The position numbers and the translations under genes are program-made. From positions 1 through 64,000 of the forward strand of contig JAFYLD010000011.1 of assembly GCA_017537245.1 (NCBI GenBank): DNA of 64,000 nucleotides, in the 5' to 3' direction. Below are positions 50,283 through 58,652 of this stretch, piece after piece. Every line of letters begins with the position of its first letter. The stretch's first letter is position 1. This stretch comes from Clostridia bacterium. Lineage in GTDB: Bacteria; Bacillota; Clostridia; Oscillospirales; Acutalibacteraceae. Below the pieces are notes generated by a model. The model searched no databases and had not been told where the DNA came from. It worked only from the letters and a program-made list of their open reading frames with translations.

Positions 50283-51047
50283 TTACTTCCCTACAAATCT
50301 TGTTCCTACATCTTTGCCCTCTACTATATCGTAAAGGCTTGTAGGATTATTACCGTTTGTGATAATCATATCGCAGCCGCACGCCATGCAAATTTTTGCA
50401 GCGGTAATTTTTGTTACCATACCGCCAGTCCCTAGCTCGGTACCCTTGCCGCCTGCAAGCGATTCTATGCCGCTGTCGATTTCTTCGACACGTTTGATGA
50501 GTTTTGCGTTACTGTCTTTATGTGGGTCGGCAGTATAAAGACCATCTATATCAGAAAATAGCACTAGTACGTCGGCATTGATGCTTTCGGCTACTATTGC
50601 CGCTAGAGTATCGTTGTCACCAATGACAATTTCCTCGGTAGCCACGGTATCGTTTTCGTTTATAATCGGTATTACGTCAAGTTCTAAAAGACGATTTAAA
50701 GTATTGCTAAAATTCTGGTGACGTTCTTTGTTTTTAAGGTCGGCGCCCGTCATAAGAAGCTGCGCTACCGTGTGATTATATTCTGAAAACAGTTTATCAT
50801 AAGTGTACATTAGTTCGCACTGACCTACCGCCGCTGCCGCTTGCTTGGTTGGAATATCGGTAGGCTTTGTTTTAAGCGAAAGCTTACCTACGCCCATACC
50901 GATAGCGCCAGATGACACCATAATAACCTCGTCACCCGCATTTTTAATATCGCTTATAACCTTGCATATTTCTTCAACGCGACGAATATTTAAGTGTCCC
51001 GTTGCGTGAGCCAACGTGCTGGTTCCAAGTTTTACTACTATACGCAT
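50283..51047 (-). CDS. proB: Glutamate 5-kinase without PUA domain
   Basis: An amino-acid-kinase-fold protein of about 254 residues with IVVKLGTSTLAH (about 3-14), VSSGAIGMG (about 47), NENDTVATEEI (about 135) and LFSDIDGLYTADPHKD (about 165). It phosphorylates glutamate as the first step of proline synthesis. The C-terminal PUA domain of the E. coli enzyme (367 residues) is absent; compact forms of this kind are known in several bacteria, so this is not a truncation by frameshift. I start it at the ATG at 51045-51047 with a GAGGGG site upstream rather than at an ATG five codons earlier. Confidence 0.93.
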   Translation of the reverse strand: MRIVVKLGTSTLAHATGHLNIRRVEEICKVISDIKNAGDEVIMVSSGAIGMGVGKLSLKTKPTDIPTKQAAAAVGQCELMYTYDKLFSEYNHTVAQLLMTGADLKNKERHQNFSNTLNRLLELDVIPIINENDTVATEEIVIGDNDTLAAIVAESINADVLVLFSDIDGLYTADPHKDSNAKLIKRVEEIDSGIESLAGGKGTELGTGGMVTKITAAKICMACGCDMIITNGNNPTSLYDIVEGKDVGTRFVGK

Positions 51048-51137
51048 AAAAAATCCCCTCAATATACGGAAATTATAATTTACTGTCTATTATACATAGA
51101 TACATCACAAAAATAAAGACTTTTTTCAAAAAAAGAC

Positions 51138-51166
51138 TTGACACAAACACTTTACTGTGCTAAAAT
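51138..51166 (+). promoter_or_regulatory. Promoter of the first T-box/acyl-CoA ligase unit
   Basis: Consensus TTGACA (51138-51143) and TAAAAT (51161-51166) on the + strand with a 17-bp spacer, immediately before the T-box leader and divergent from proB. Confidence 0.88.
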
Positions 51167-51180
51167 GTGAAAAAATTTAA

Positions 51181-51450
51181 AAAAGCTATGACGAAGACGG
51201 CTTAAAATTTGCGTTTTCAGAGAACTGTCGGTTGGTGCAAGACAGCAACAAAAATTTTAAAATGCCCATCACTTCCGAGCTGAAGGCCCGAACGGGTGCG
51301 CCCTAGTAGATACCTTCCGTGAATGCTGCGTAAAGGCATAGGAATTGTTAGATTCCGAGAGTGGTAACCTTTTACAGGTTGCAATTTGAGTGGTACCGCG
51401 AGTGTTTATTCACACCCGTCTCAAAGTTTTGAGACGGGTGTTTTGTTTTT
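51181..51450 (+). promoter_or_regulatory. T-box leader, specifier ATC (isoleucine)
   Basis: A complete T-box riboswitch. Stem I base AGCT pairs with AGCT (51184-51187, 51278-51281), with the GACGAAGA side of the specifier loop after it. The apical region carries the CAGAGAACTG...GGTTGGTGCAAGACAG AG-bulge and loop signatures. The specifier strand reads ATC-ACTTCCGAGC (51268-51280), aligning with the known glyQ pattern GGC-ACUUCGAGC, so the codon at 51268-51270 is ATC, Ile. The antiterminator has the T-box TGAGTGGTACCGCG (51387-51400) whose TGGT pairs with an ACCA tRNA end. A competing terminator spans 51413-51440. Uncharged tRNA-Ile should switch the ligase gene on. Confidence 0.9.
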
Positions 51451-51480
51451 TATTTTATTTTGAAAGGAAGATTGATTAGA

Positions 51481-53748
51481 ATGCAAACCAACACCGCAAA
51501 ACAACAACTTATGGAGATCGCCGCACGAATTAAGGAGATGCGCGAAATTATGGGTTGGTCAATTGCCGAAATGGCAGAAAAAACCGAAGTAACCGAACAA
51601 CAGTATAAAGACTATGAAAATGCAATTATTGATTTTCCTTTTACATTTATACACAAATGCGCTCAAGCGTTTGACGTAGAAATGACACAGCTACTTGAAG
51701 GTAAATCAGCAAAGCTTTCAAGCTATACCGTAACACGCGCCGGTGGTGGTCAAAAGACTGCCAAAGAGGACGGCATTGACATTACTAACCTTGCTCCTAA
51801 ATTCAAGGACAAAATCGCAGAGCCATATTACGTAAGATACGAATACTCTGCTTCTCAACAAAACAAGCCAATTCATCTTACAACCCACTCGGGTCAAGAA
51901 TTCGACTTTATACTTAGTGGCTCACTCAAGGTTCAAATTGGCGAACACACCGAAGTATTGCACGAAGGCGACAGCATTTATTACAACTCTTCTACCCCAC
52001 ACGGTATGATTGCAGTTGACGGTAAAGACTGTGTATTCTGCGCGGTAGTTCTTCCGGGCGAAGACACCAAAGAAGACGTTGTTCGTAAGAGCATTGTTTC
52101 TACTAAGCAGAGTGAAAATCTTGTTTGCGAAAAGTTTGTTGAAACTGTTGAGGATGAAACAGGCGCGCTTCAAGACATTAAGTTTAAAAATACTGAAAGT
52201 TTCAACTTTGGTTTTGATATCGTAGACGGCATTGCCGACAAGTACCCAGAAAAACTTGCAATGCTACACCTTGACGTTAACAAAACCGAACGCCGCTTTA
52301 CATTTAAAGATATGAAACGCGCATCTAACCAGGTTGCTAACTACTTTACCTCTCTTGGTATCAAACGTGGCGACAAGGTTATGCTGGTACTCAAGCGTCA
52401 TTACCAGTTCTGGTTCTGTATGGTAGCGCTCCACAAACTAGGCGCAGTTGCAATCCCTGCAACAAACCAGCTTAAAGACCACGACTTTGAATACCGTTAT
52501 AACGCAGCAGGCGTTAAGGCACTTGTTTGTACCGCTGACGGCGACACTGCAGAAATTGCCGAAAGAGCAGCCAAAAATTGTCCTCAAGTTGAACAACTTA
52601 TTATGGTTGGCGGCTCACGTGACGGTTGGCACGATTTTGATAGCGAATATAAACTATTCTCCGGCAAATACGACCGCCCAGAAGACGCATCTGCAGGTAA
52701 TGATAGCGCGCTTATGTTCTTCACGTCCGGTACTACCGGTAATCCAAAGATGGCAGCTCACGCTCATACCTATGCGTTAGGTCACTTTGTAACCGCGAAA
52801 TACTGGCACTGCTGCGAGCGCGACGGCTTGCACCTTACCATTTCTGACACAGGTTGGGGTAAATCTCTTTGGGGTAAGCTTTACGGTCAGTGGCTTTGCG
52901 AGGGCGCAGTATTCGTTTACGACTTTGATCGTTTTGATGCAGCCGACATTTTGCCAATGTTTGCAGACTATGGTATCACAACCTTCTGCGCGCCACCAAC
53001 AATGCTACGTATGCTTATAAAAGAAGATTTGTCTAACTACGACCTTTCTTCTATCCATCACATGACAACAGCCGGTGAAGCTCTAAACCCAGAAGTGTTT
53101 AAGCAGTTTGAAAAAGCAACCGGTCTTCAAATAATGGAAGGTTTCGGTCAAACCGAAACAACCCTTACCATTGCAAATCTTCGCGGAACTACACCAAAGA
53201 TTGGCGCTATGGGTAAGGCATCTCCTCAATACGACGTTGATATCGTTGACCCTGACGGCAACCCTGTTGCTGATGGTGAAGTTGGCGAAATCGTTATTCA
53301 CACCAACGATAGCGTACCTTGTGGTCTATTTAAGGAATACTATCTTGATGACGAAAAAACAAGCGAAGCTTGGTACGACGGTATGTATCACACAGGTGAT
53401 ACTGCTTGGCGTGACGAGGATGGTTACTTCTGGTACGTTAGCCGTATAGATGACGTAATTAAATCATCAGGCTATCGTATAGGACCGTTCGAGATTGAAA
53501 GTGTTATTATGGAACTTCCTTACGTTCTTGAGTGTGGCGTTTCTGCCGCTCCTGACGAGGTTCGTGGTCAAATCGTAAAGGCTAGCATCGTGCTTACAAA
53601 GGGCACCGAACCTACCGAAGAACTCAAGAAAGAAATTCAAGAATACGTTAAGACACATACTGCTCCTTACAAGTACCCACGTCTTGTAGTATTCCGTGAT
53701 AGCCTACCAAAAACAATCAGTGGTAAAATCCAGCGTAACAAGCTTTAA
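51481..53748 (+). CDS. XRE-cupin-acyl-CoA ligase fusion protein 1
   Basis: A 755-residue three-part protein. Residues 1 to about 68 are an XRE-type helix-turn-helix (IKEMREIMGWSIAEMAEKT). About 95-190 is a small cupin (LTTHSGQEFDFILSGSLKV, DSIYYNSSTPHGM). About 215-755 is an ANL adenylating enzyme with the phosphate loop FFTSGTTGNPKMAAH, A5 GFGQTETT, A7 YHTGDTAWRDEDG, hinge RIDDVIKSSGYRIGPFEIE and the catalytic lysine in PKTISGKIQRNKL. It probably activates a carboxylic acid to its CoA thioester. The T-box (Ile) and downstream genes point to a branched short-chain acid, perhaps 2-methylbutyrate. The ATG at 51481 follows a GAAAGGAAG site; a TTG seven codons earlier is less likely. The N-terminal half could make it a self-regulating enzyme. 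Confidence 0.88.
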   Translation: MQTNTAKQQLMEIAARIKEMREIMGWSIAEMAEKTEVTEQQYKDYENAIIDFPFTFIHKCAQAFDVEMTQLLEGKSAKLSSYTVTRAGGGQKTAKEDGIDITNLAPKFKDKIAEPYYVRYEYSASQQNKPIHLTTHSGQEFDFILSGSLKVQIGEHTEVLHEGDSIYYNSSTPHGMIAVDGKDCVFCAVVLPGEDTKEDVVRKSIVSTKQSENLVCEKFVETVEDETGALQDIKFKNTESFNFGFDIVDGIADKYPEKLAMLHLDVNKTERRFTFKDMKRASNQVANYFTSLGIKRGDKVMLVLKRHYQFWFCMVALHKLGAVAIPATNQLKDHDFEYRYNAAGVKALVCTADGDTAEIAERAAKNCPQVEQLIMVGGSRDGWHDFDSEYKLFSGKYDRPEDASAGNDSALMFFTSGTTGNPKMAAHAHTYALGHFVTAKYWHCCERDGLHLTISDTGWGKSLWGKLYGQWLCEGAVFVYDFDRFDAADILPMFADYGITTFCAPPTMLRMLIKEDLSNYDLSSIHHMTTAGEALNPEVFKQFEKATGLQIMEGFGQTETTLTIANLRGTTPKIGAMGKASPQYDVDIVDPDGNPVADGEVGEIVIHTNDSVPCGLFKEYYLDDEKTSEAWYDGMYHTGDTAWRDEDGYFWYVSRIDDVIKSSGYRIGPFEIESVIMELPYVLECGVSAAPDEVRGQIVKASIVLTKGTEPTEELKKEIQEYVKTHTAPYKYPRLVVFRDSLPKTISGKIQRNKL

Positions 53749-53764
53749 TAATCGCACTTAAATA

Positions 53765-53793
53765 TTGACAAAAAATTAAAGTTGTGATATACT
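53765..53793 (+). promoter_or_regulatory. Promoter of the second T-box/acyl-CoA ligase unit
   Basis: TTGACA (53765-53770) and TATACT (53788-53793) on the + strand, spacer 17 bp, starting only 17 bp after the stop codon of the first ligase gene. Each ligase gene therefore has its own promoter and leader. Confidence 0.85.
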
Positions 53794-53805
53794 ATCATAA
53801 ATTTA

Positions 53806-54086
53806 TAAAGACTTTGACGAAGAGGGCATATTCCAACGCTTTTTTCAGAGAGATAACGGTTGGTGAAAGTTATCAAAAGTAGGTTTGTGTTTGTAGCTTC
53901 TGAGTCGGGAGAAAGAAAGTCGTTTGATTAGTAGAATCTCCCCGTGATTGCTGCGTAAAGGCATAGGAATTGTCAGATTCCGAGAGTGGCAGCCAACAAG
54001 GTTGCAATTTGAGTGGTACCGCGGGTGACTGAACTTACAGCGCTCGTCTCAAAGTCATAACTTTGGGGCGAGTGCTTTTTAAGTCT
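53806..54086 (+). promoter_or_regulatory. T-box leader, specifier GTA (valine)
   Basis: Same architecture as the first leader. The Stem I base GACT (53810-53813) pairs with AGTC, followed by TTGACGAAGAGGGC. The apical CAGAGAGATAACGGTTGGTGAAAGTTATC region is present. The specifier strand reads GTA-GCTTCTGAG, placing a valine codon at 53893-53895. The stretch TGCTGCGTAAAGGCATAGG and the ATTCCGAGAGTGG that follows are nearly identical to the first leader, showing duplication. The T-box TGAGTGGTACCGCG is at 54010-54023 and the terminator at 54041-54081. The specifier, not the antiterminator, has diverged. Expected to open when tRNA-Val is uncharged. Confidence 0.88.
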
Positions 54087-54115
54087 TAAAGCACTACAGG
54101 AAGGATTTGTAAATT

Positions 54116-56404
54116 ATGGAACAAATTACTGCGCTTGACTACAAAATTCAAGAAATGGCCAGCCGTATTAGAGAGCTTCGTGAACTCGAAGGTCTTACTA
54201 CTGCTGAAATGGCGGTTAAAACCGACGTTAGCGAAAGTGAATACGTAAAATGTGAATCGGGTAAAAGCGACCTTAACTTTGCTTTTATTTACCGTTGCGC
54301 ATTAGCTCTTAACGTAAACGTTACCGATATTATCGAGGGTTATAGCCCTAAGCTTGCAGGTTACACAGTAACCAGAGCCGGTGGCGGTCAAAAGGTTTCT
54401 CAGGCTCATGGTATGACCTACTATAACCTTGCGTACGCTTTCCGCGACAGAATTGCCGAGCCGCTTTTTGTTAATAGCATTTATGACGAAAGCGCACAGG
54501 CAAAAGATATTGAACTTACTACCCACGCAGGTCAAGAGTGCGACATCGTAATTGAAGGTAATCTTATGGTTCAGGTTGGTGAACACCGCGAGGTTCTAGG
54601 ACCTGGAGATAGCATCTATTTCGATAGTGACACACCTCACGGTATGATTGCTGTAAACGGCAAGGACTGTAAGTTCTACGCTATCGTTCTTAACCCAACG
54701 GGCGAGCCAATTCCAGAACTTGCTACCGCTAAAAAGATTGAGGACCATCGTGTTTCTGCGCGTGATACAAAAGATCGTATCTACCGCAATTACATTGACA
54801 CTACCGAGAACGAAAACGGTACTCCTACGTCTATTACATTTAAAAATACCGAAGGCTTTAACTTTGCATTCGACTTGGTTGACGCTCTTGCTGAACGCGA
54901 TCCAAAAAAACTTGCAATGTTACATATATCAAAGGACAAAACCGCTCGTCGCTTTACCTTTAAAGATATGAAAAAGGCATCTAACCAGGTTGCTAACTAC
55001 TTCAAATCTATGGGCATTAAAAAAGGCGACCGCGTAATGCTTGTTCTTAAGCGTCATTACCAATTCTGGTTCTGTATGCTTGCTCTTAACAAGCTTGGCG
55101 CTATCGCGATTCCTGCAACAAATCAGTTGCTTGTTCACGACTTTGAATATCGTTTTAACGCGGCAGGCGTAAGCGCGGTTGTTTGTACCGCTGACGGCGA
55201 CACCGCAGAGCAGGTAGACATCGCTGCGGCAAGCTGTCCAACACTTAAGCACAAGCTTATTGCAAACGGCACTCGTGACGGTTGGCGTAGCTTTGACGAA
55301 GAATATACCCTCTTTAGCTCTAAATTTGAGCGCACCGAAGATTCACCTTGCGGTGACGATTTGATGCTTATGTTCTTTACGTCTGGTACTACCGGCTATC
55401 CAAAGATTGCCGCTCACAACCACAAATATCCTCTAGGTCACTTCCATACTGCAAAATATTGGCACAACGTTGACCCGGACGGCTTGCACTTTACCATTTC
55501 TGATACAGGCTGGGCAAAGGCAATGTGGGGTAAACTTTATGGTCAGTGGCTATGCGAGGCTGCAACATTTGTTTACGACTTTGATCGTTTTGATGCTGCC
55601 GACATTCTTCCAATGTTTGCCGAGCACAAAATCACCACCTTCTGTGCACCACCTACTATGCTTCGTATGATGGTTAAGCAAGATATCTCTAAATATGATT
55701 TTTCTAGCGTTCAACACATGACTACCGCAGGTGAAGCTCTTAACCCAGAGGTTTATCGCCAGTTTGAAAAGGCTACCGGTCTTCAAATAATCGAAGGCTT
55801 CGGTCAAACCGAGAGCACCATGATTATCGGTAACATGGTTGGCGCATCACATAAAATTGGTTCTATGGGTAAACCTGCTCCAATTTATGACGTACATATC
55901 GTTGATGCCGACGGCAACGACGTTCCAGACGGTGAAGTTGGCGAAATCGTTGTTGACGTATCAAACGGTGCTCCTTGCGGCTTGTTTACAGGCTACTACA
56001 ACAACCAAGAAAAGACCGACGAAGTTTGGTACAATGGTTACTACCACACAGGCGATACCGCTTGGCGTGATGAGGACGGCTTCTTCTGGTACGTTGGTCG
56101 TGTTGACGACGTTATTAAGTCGTCCGGCTACCGTATTGGACCGTTCGAAATCGAAAACGTTATTATGGAACTTCCATACGTACTCGAGTGCGGTGTTTCT
56201 GCCGAGCCTGATGAGGTTCGCGGTCAGGTAGTTAAGGCAAGTATCGTGCTTGTTGAGGGTACCGAAGGCACCGATGAACTCAAGAAAGAAATTCAAGATT
56301 ACGTTAAGAAGCACACCGCTCCTTATAAATATCCTCGTATCGTTGTATTCCGTGACAGCCTACCAAAGACCGTTAGCGGCAAGATACAAAGAAATAAACT
56401 TTAA
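54116..56404 (+). CDS. XRE-cupin-acyl-CoA ligase fusion protein 2
   Basis: A 762-residue paralogue of the preceding protein with the same three modules: HTH (about 10-72, IRELRELEGLTTAEMAVKT), cupin (about 100-195, LTTHAGQECDIVIEGNLMV, DTPHGM) and ANL ligase (about 220-762, FFTSGTTGYPKIAAH, GFGQTEST, YHTGDTAWRDEDG, PKTVSGKIQRNKL). The two differ most in the HTH recognition helix and in parts of the substrate half, so they may see different DNA and different acids. Under a valine T-box, isobutyrate is the natural guess for its substrate. The start ATG follows an AGGAAGG site just after the T-box terminator. The MinD-like gene begins 12 bp downstream. Confidence 0.88.
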   Translation: MEQITALDYKIQEMASRIRELRELEGLTTAEMAVKTDVSESEYVKCESGKSDLNFAFIYRCALALNVNVTDIIEGYSPKLAGYTVTRAGGGQKVSQAHGMTYYNLAYAFRDRIAEPLFVNSIYDESAQAKDIELTTHAGQECDIVIEGNLMVQVGEHREVLGPGDSIYFDSDTPHGMIAVNGKDCKFYAIVLNPTGEPIPELATAKKIEDHRVSARDTKDRIYRNYIDTTENENGTPTSITFKNTEGFNFAFDLVDALAERDPKKLAMLHISKDKTARRFTFKDMKKASNQVANYFKSMGIKKGDRVMLVLKRHYQFWFCMLALNKLGAIAIPATNQLLVHDFEYRFNAAGVSAVVCTADGDTAEQVDIAAASCPTLKHKLIANGTRDGWRSFDEEYTLFSSKFERTEDSPCGDDLMLMFFTSGTTGYPKIAAHNHKYPLGHFHTAKYWHNVDPDGLHFTISDTGWAKAMWGKLYGQWLCEAATFVYDFDRFDAADILPMFAEHKITTFCAPPTMLRMMVKQDISKYDFSSVQHMTTAGEALNPEVYRQFEKATGLQIIEGFGQTESTMIIGNMVGASHKIGSMGKPAPIYDVHIVDADGNDVPDGEVGEIVVDVSNGAPCGLFTGYYNNQEKTDEVWYNGYYHTGDTAWRDEDGFFWYVGRVDDVIKSSGYRIGPFEIENVIMELPYVLECGVSAEPDEVRGQVVKASIVLVEGTEGTDELKKEIQDYVKKHTAPYKYPRIVVFRDSLPKTVSGKIQRNKL

Positions 56405-56416
56405 TTAAGTGATTTT

Positions 56417-57082
56417 ATGAATAACACAAAAAGACTTACACTGCTTTGCGGACATTACGGCAGCGGTAAAACAAATGTTGCCGTAAATCTTGCAATTCAA
56501 TTAAAAAAGCAGTATAATAATTTGGTTGTGGCCGACCTTGATATCGTAAATCCATATTTTCGTACCAAGGATAGCCTAGACGATTTTAAAAAGCACGGAA
56601 TTGAACTTATTTGTTCCGAGTACGCCAACACAAACGTTGACATACCTGCCCTTCCTGCTGATATGTATCGTCTTACAACCGATAAAACTCTTACCGCCGT
56701 TATCGACGTTGGTGGCGATGATCGTGGCGCTTACGCGTTAGGTCGTCTAGTCCCCGAAATAAAGGCGGAAGACAACTACGAAATGCTAATGGTTATAAAC
56801 GGCTATCGTCCGCTTACCCCCGACGCCGCATCTACTATCGAAGTTATGCGCGAGATTGAAACGGCTTGTAATCTTAAATTTACAGGGCTTGTAAACAACT
56901 CAAACGTTGGAGAACTCACCACGGCAGAATACGTTTTAAATTCTATGGATTATGCTATCGAAGTATCAAAGCAATCGGGTCTTCCTATTGTTATGACTAC
57001 CGTAAAGGCCGAACTTTACGATGAACTAAAAGACAAAATAGATAACCTATTACCAATGACGCTTCAAGCAAAACCAGTTTAG
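56417..57082 (+). CDS. MinD/ParA-like P-loop ATPase
   Basis: A 221-residue SIMIBI-class NTPase with P-loop CGHYGSGKTNVAVNLAI (about 10-26), switch I VVADLDIVNPYFRT (about 36) and a Walker B/switch II segment TAVIDVGGDDRGAYAL (about 95). The deviant-Walker Lys of true ParA/MinD (KGG) is replaced by GHYG, so it is closer to metal-cluster or cofactor-maturation ATPases, though it lacks the CxxC of ApbC/Nbp35. It is co-transcribed 12 bp after the second ligase gene. A role in assembling or activating the iron-sulfur oxidoreductase that follows is a plausible but unproven inference. Confidence 0.72.
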   Translation: MNNTKRLTLLCGHYGSGKTNVAVNLAIQLKKQYNNLVVADLDIVNPYFRTKDSLDDFKKHGIELICSEYANTNVDIPALPADMYRLTTDKTLTAVIDVGGDDRGAYALGRLVPEIKAEDNYEMLMVINGYRPLTPDAASTIEVMREIETACNLKFTGLVNNSNVGELTTAEYVLNSMDYAIEVSKQSGLPIVMTTVKAELYDELKDKIDNLLPMTLQAKPV

Positions 57083-57373
57083 CCAAAGCATACAAACTCG
57101 AACCAGCCTTAAAGGGCGGTTTTTAGGCGGCTTTCGGCTTATTGTCACCCATAGGCGTTAGCCTTATGGGTTTCGCTTCACCAAAATCTACACAAAAAAC
57201 CGCACCTTTAAGGTCGTAGAATTTTGTAAATAAAGGATTTTTTGATGTGTGAGGCACAAAACGCAGTAAATCCTGACGGATTTACGAGTATTTTAACAAA
57301 ACACAGCATAAAATACTTGTTTCAAAATCTGATTCAAGTTTGTATGATTTGGCTAGTAAAGGAGATAATGAAT
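57083..57373. repeat. Hairpin-rich gap with a 19-bp imperfect inverted repeat
   Basis: No gene. A 19-bp inverted repeat (57106-57124 with 57195-57213, one mismatch) encloses about 70 bp that hold a 9-bp hairpin (57148-57156 with 57161-57170, one bulge). Two further hairpins follow: 57266-57273 with 57278-57285 (8 bp) and 57287-57295 with 57309-57317 (9 bp). No T-box motif is seen and no clear promoter. It may be a small repeat insertion, or an RNA element that adjusts expression of the vor genes relative to the ligases. Confidence 0.55.
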
Positions 57374-57580
57374 ATGGCAAAACTAACCTTTAAAACCGAC
57401 AAGTGCAAAGGCTGTGGACTATGTATTGACGCATGTCCAAAGGGTCTTATCAAACTTGCGGCAGATAAAATTAACCAAAAGGGCTACCACCCTGCAGAAA
57501 TCACCGACGAGTCAGCTTGCGTTGGTTGTGCAGCGTGCGCTATGATGTGCCCTGACTGCATTATCAAGGTAGAAAGGTAA
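57374..57580 (+). CDS. vorD: 2-oxoacid:ferredoxin oxidoreductase ferredoxin-type delta subunit
   Basis: A 68-residue protein with two 4Fe-4S motifs: CKGCGLCIDACPKG (about 11-24) and CVGCAACAMMCPD (about 49-61), each CxxCxxCxxxCP. It relays electrons between external ferredoxin and the catalytic subunits. I choose the ATG at 57374, which has an AAGGAG site at a 9-bp distance. A longer in-frame extension to 57242 has no ribosome site and unlikely composition. It is followed after 10 bp by vorB. Confidence 0.9.
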   Translation: MAKLTFKTDKCKGCGLCIDACPKGLIKLAADKINQKGYHPAEITDESACVGCAACAMMCPDCIIKVER

Positions 57581-57590
57581 GTGAAACAAA

Positions 57591-58652
57591 ATGGCAGATA
57601 AAATTTTGATGAAGGGTAACGAAGCCATCGCCGAAGCCGCTATCAAGGCCGGTTGTATGCACTACTTTGGTTATCCTATTACACCTCAAACTGAGGTTGC
57701 AGCTTATATGGCAAAAAGAATGCCTAAAATTGGTGGTTGCTTCTTGCAGGCAGAAAGCGAAGTTGCCGCTATCAATATGGTTTACGGTGTAGCTAGTACC
57801 GGTAAACGCGTAATGACATCTTCTTCAAGCCCAGGTATATCTCTTAAGAGCGAAGGTCTTTCTTACCTTGCTGGTTCTGACCTTCCTGCAGTTATCGTAA
57901 ACGTACAACGTGGCGGTCCGGGTCTTGGTGGTATTCAACCTAGCCAGGCTGACTATTTCCAGGCTACAAAGGGTGGCGGTCACGGTGACTTTAAGATGAT
58001 AGTCCTTGCACCTAGTTCAGTTCAAGAAATGGCTGACCTTACAGTTAAAGGCTTTGACCTTGCCGATAAATACCGCATGCCTGCTATGATTTTGGCGGAC
58101 GGTACAATGGGTCAAATGATGGAGCCTGTTTCTCTTGACTATGAAACTCCGGTAGCGGTAGAAAAGCCATGGGCTACTACCGGTACCAAGATGGAACGCA
58201 ACCACAACATCGTTACTTCCCTCTTCCTTAACCCAGACGAGCTCGAAGCTCTTGTTGTAGAGCGTTACGAGCGCTACAAGGTTGTAGAAGAAAACGAAGT
58301 AATGTATGAAGAATATATGATGGACGATGCCGAAATTTGTATCGCAGCGTTTGGTATTGCAGCTCGTATTGCTAAAAACGCTATCAACGAAGCAAGAAAG
58401 CAAGGCATTAAGGTAGGTCTTATCCGTCCTATCACTTTGTGGCCATTCCCAACTGCTCCTTTCAAGAAGGCAGCAGAACAGGTAAAAGAAATCATCTCTG
58501 TAGAGCTTTCTATGGGTCAGATGATAGAAGACGTAAAACTCGCTAGCGAATGCAAGGTTCCTGTAACACTTTGCAGCCGTACAGGCGGTATGATTCCATC
58601 TCCTGAACAGGTATTGGAAGCTATTAAAAAAGCAAACGGAGGTGCAAAATAA
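57591..58652 (+). CDS. vorB: 2-oxoacid:ferredoxin oxidoreductase alpha subunit (VorB type)
   Basis: A 353-residue protein of the VorB/KorA group: GNEAIAEAAIKAGCMHYFGYPITPQTE at the start, the conserved QAESEVAAINMVYG (about 52), TSSSSPGISLKSEG (about 78), and the C-terminal pyrimidine-binding/domain II region. With the beta subunit it forms the thiamine-diphosphate active site, converting 2-oxoacid plus CoA to acyl-CoA, CO2 and reduced ferredoxin, or the reverse. Placement with T-box-controlled ligases and ilvE supports a branched-chain (VOR) rather than 2-oxoglutarate specificity. It overlaps vorA by one base. Confidence 0.92.
   Translation: MADKILMKGNEAIAEAAIKAGCMHYFGYPITPQTEVAAYMAKRMPKIGGCFLQAESEVAAINMVYGVASTGKRVMTSSSSPGISLKSEGLSYLAGSDLPAVIVNVQRGGPGLGGIQPSQADYFQATKGGGHGDFKMIVLAPSSVQEMADLTVKGFDLADKYRMPAMILADGTMGQMMEPVSLDYETPVAVEKPWATTGTKMERNHNIVTSLFLNPDELEALVVERYERYKVVEENEVMYEEYMMDDAEICIAAFGIAARIAKNAINEARKQGIKVGLIRPITLWPFPTAPFKKAAEQVKEIISVELSMGQMIEDVKLASECKVPVTLCSRTGGMIPSPEQVLEAIKKANGGAK

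Noticed and set aside
51268..51276. Reading the first specifier as TTC (Phe)
   Set aside because: In the well-known glyQ Stem I the specifier directly precedes ACUUCGAGC. Applying the same register gives ATC here and GTA in the second leader, which also fits the operon content.
57242..57373. N-terminal extension of the vorD ferredoxin by 44 codons
   Set aside because: The extension has no ribosome site, crosses two perfect hairpins and has no family support, while the ATG at 57374 has a good AAGGAG.
57083..57373. A third T-box in front of vorD
   Set aside because: No T-box motif, specifier-loop pattern or T-run terminator is seen.
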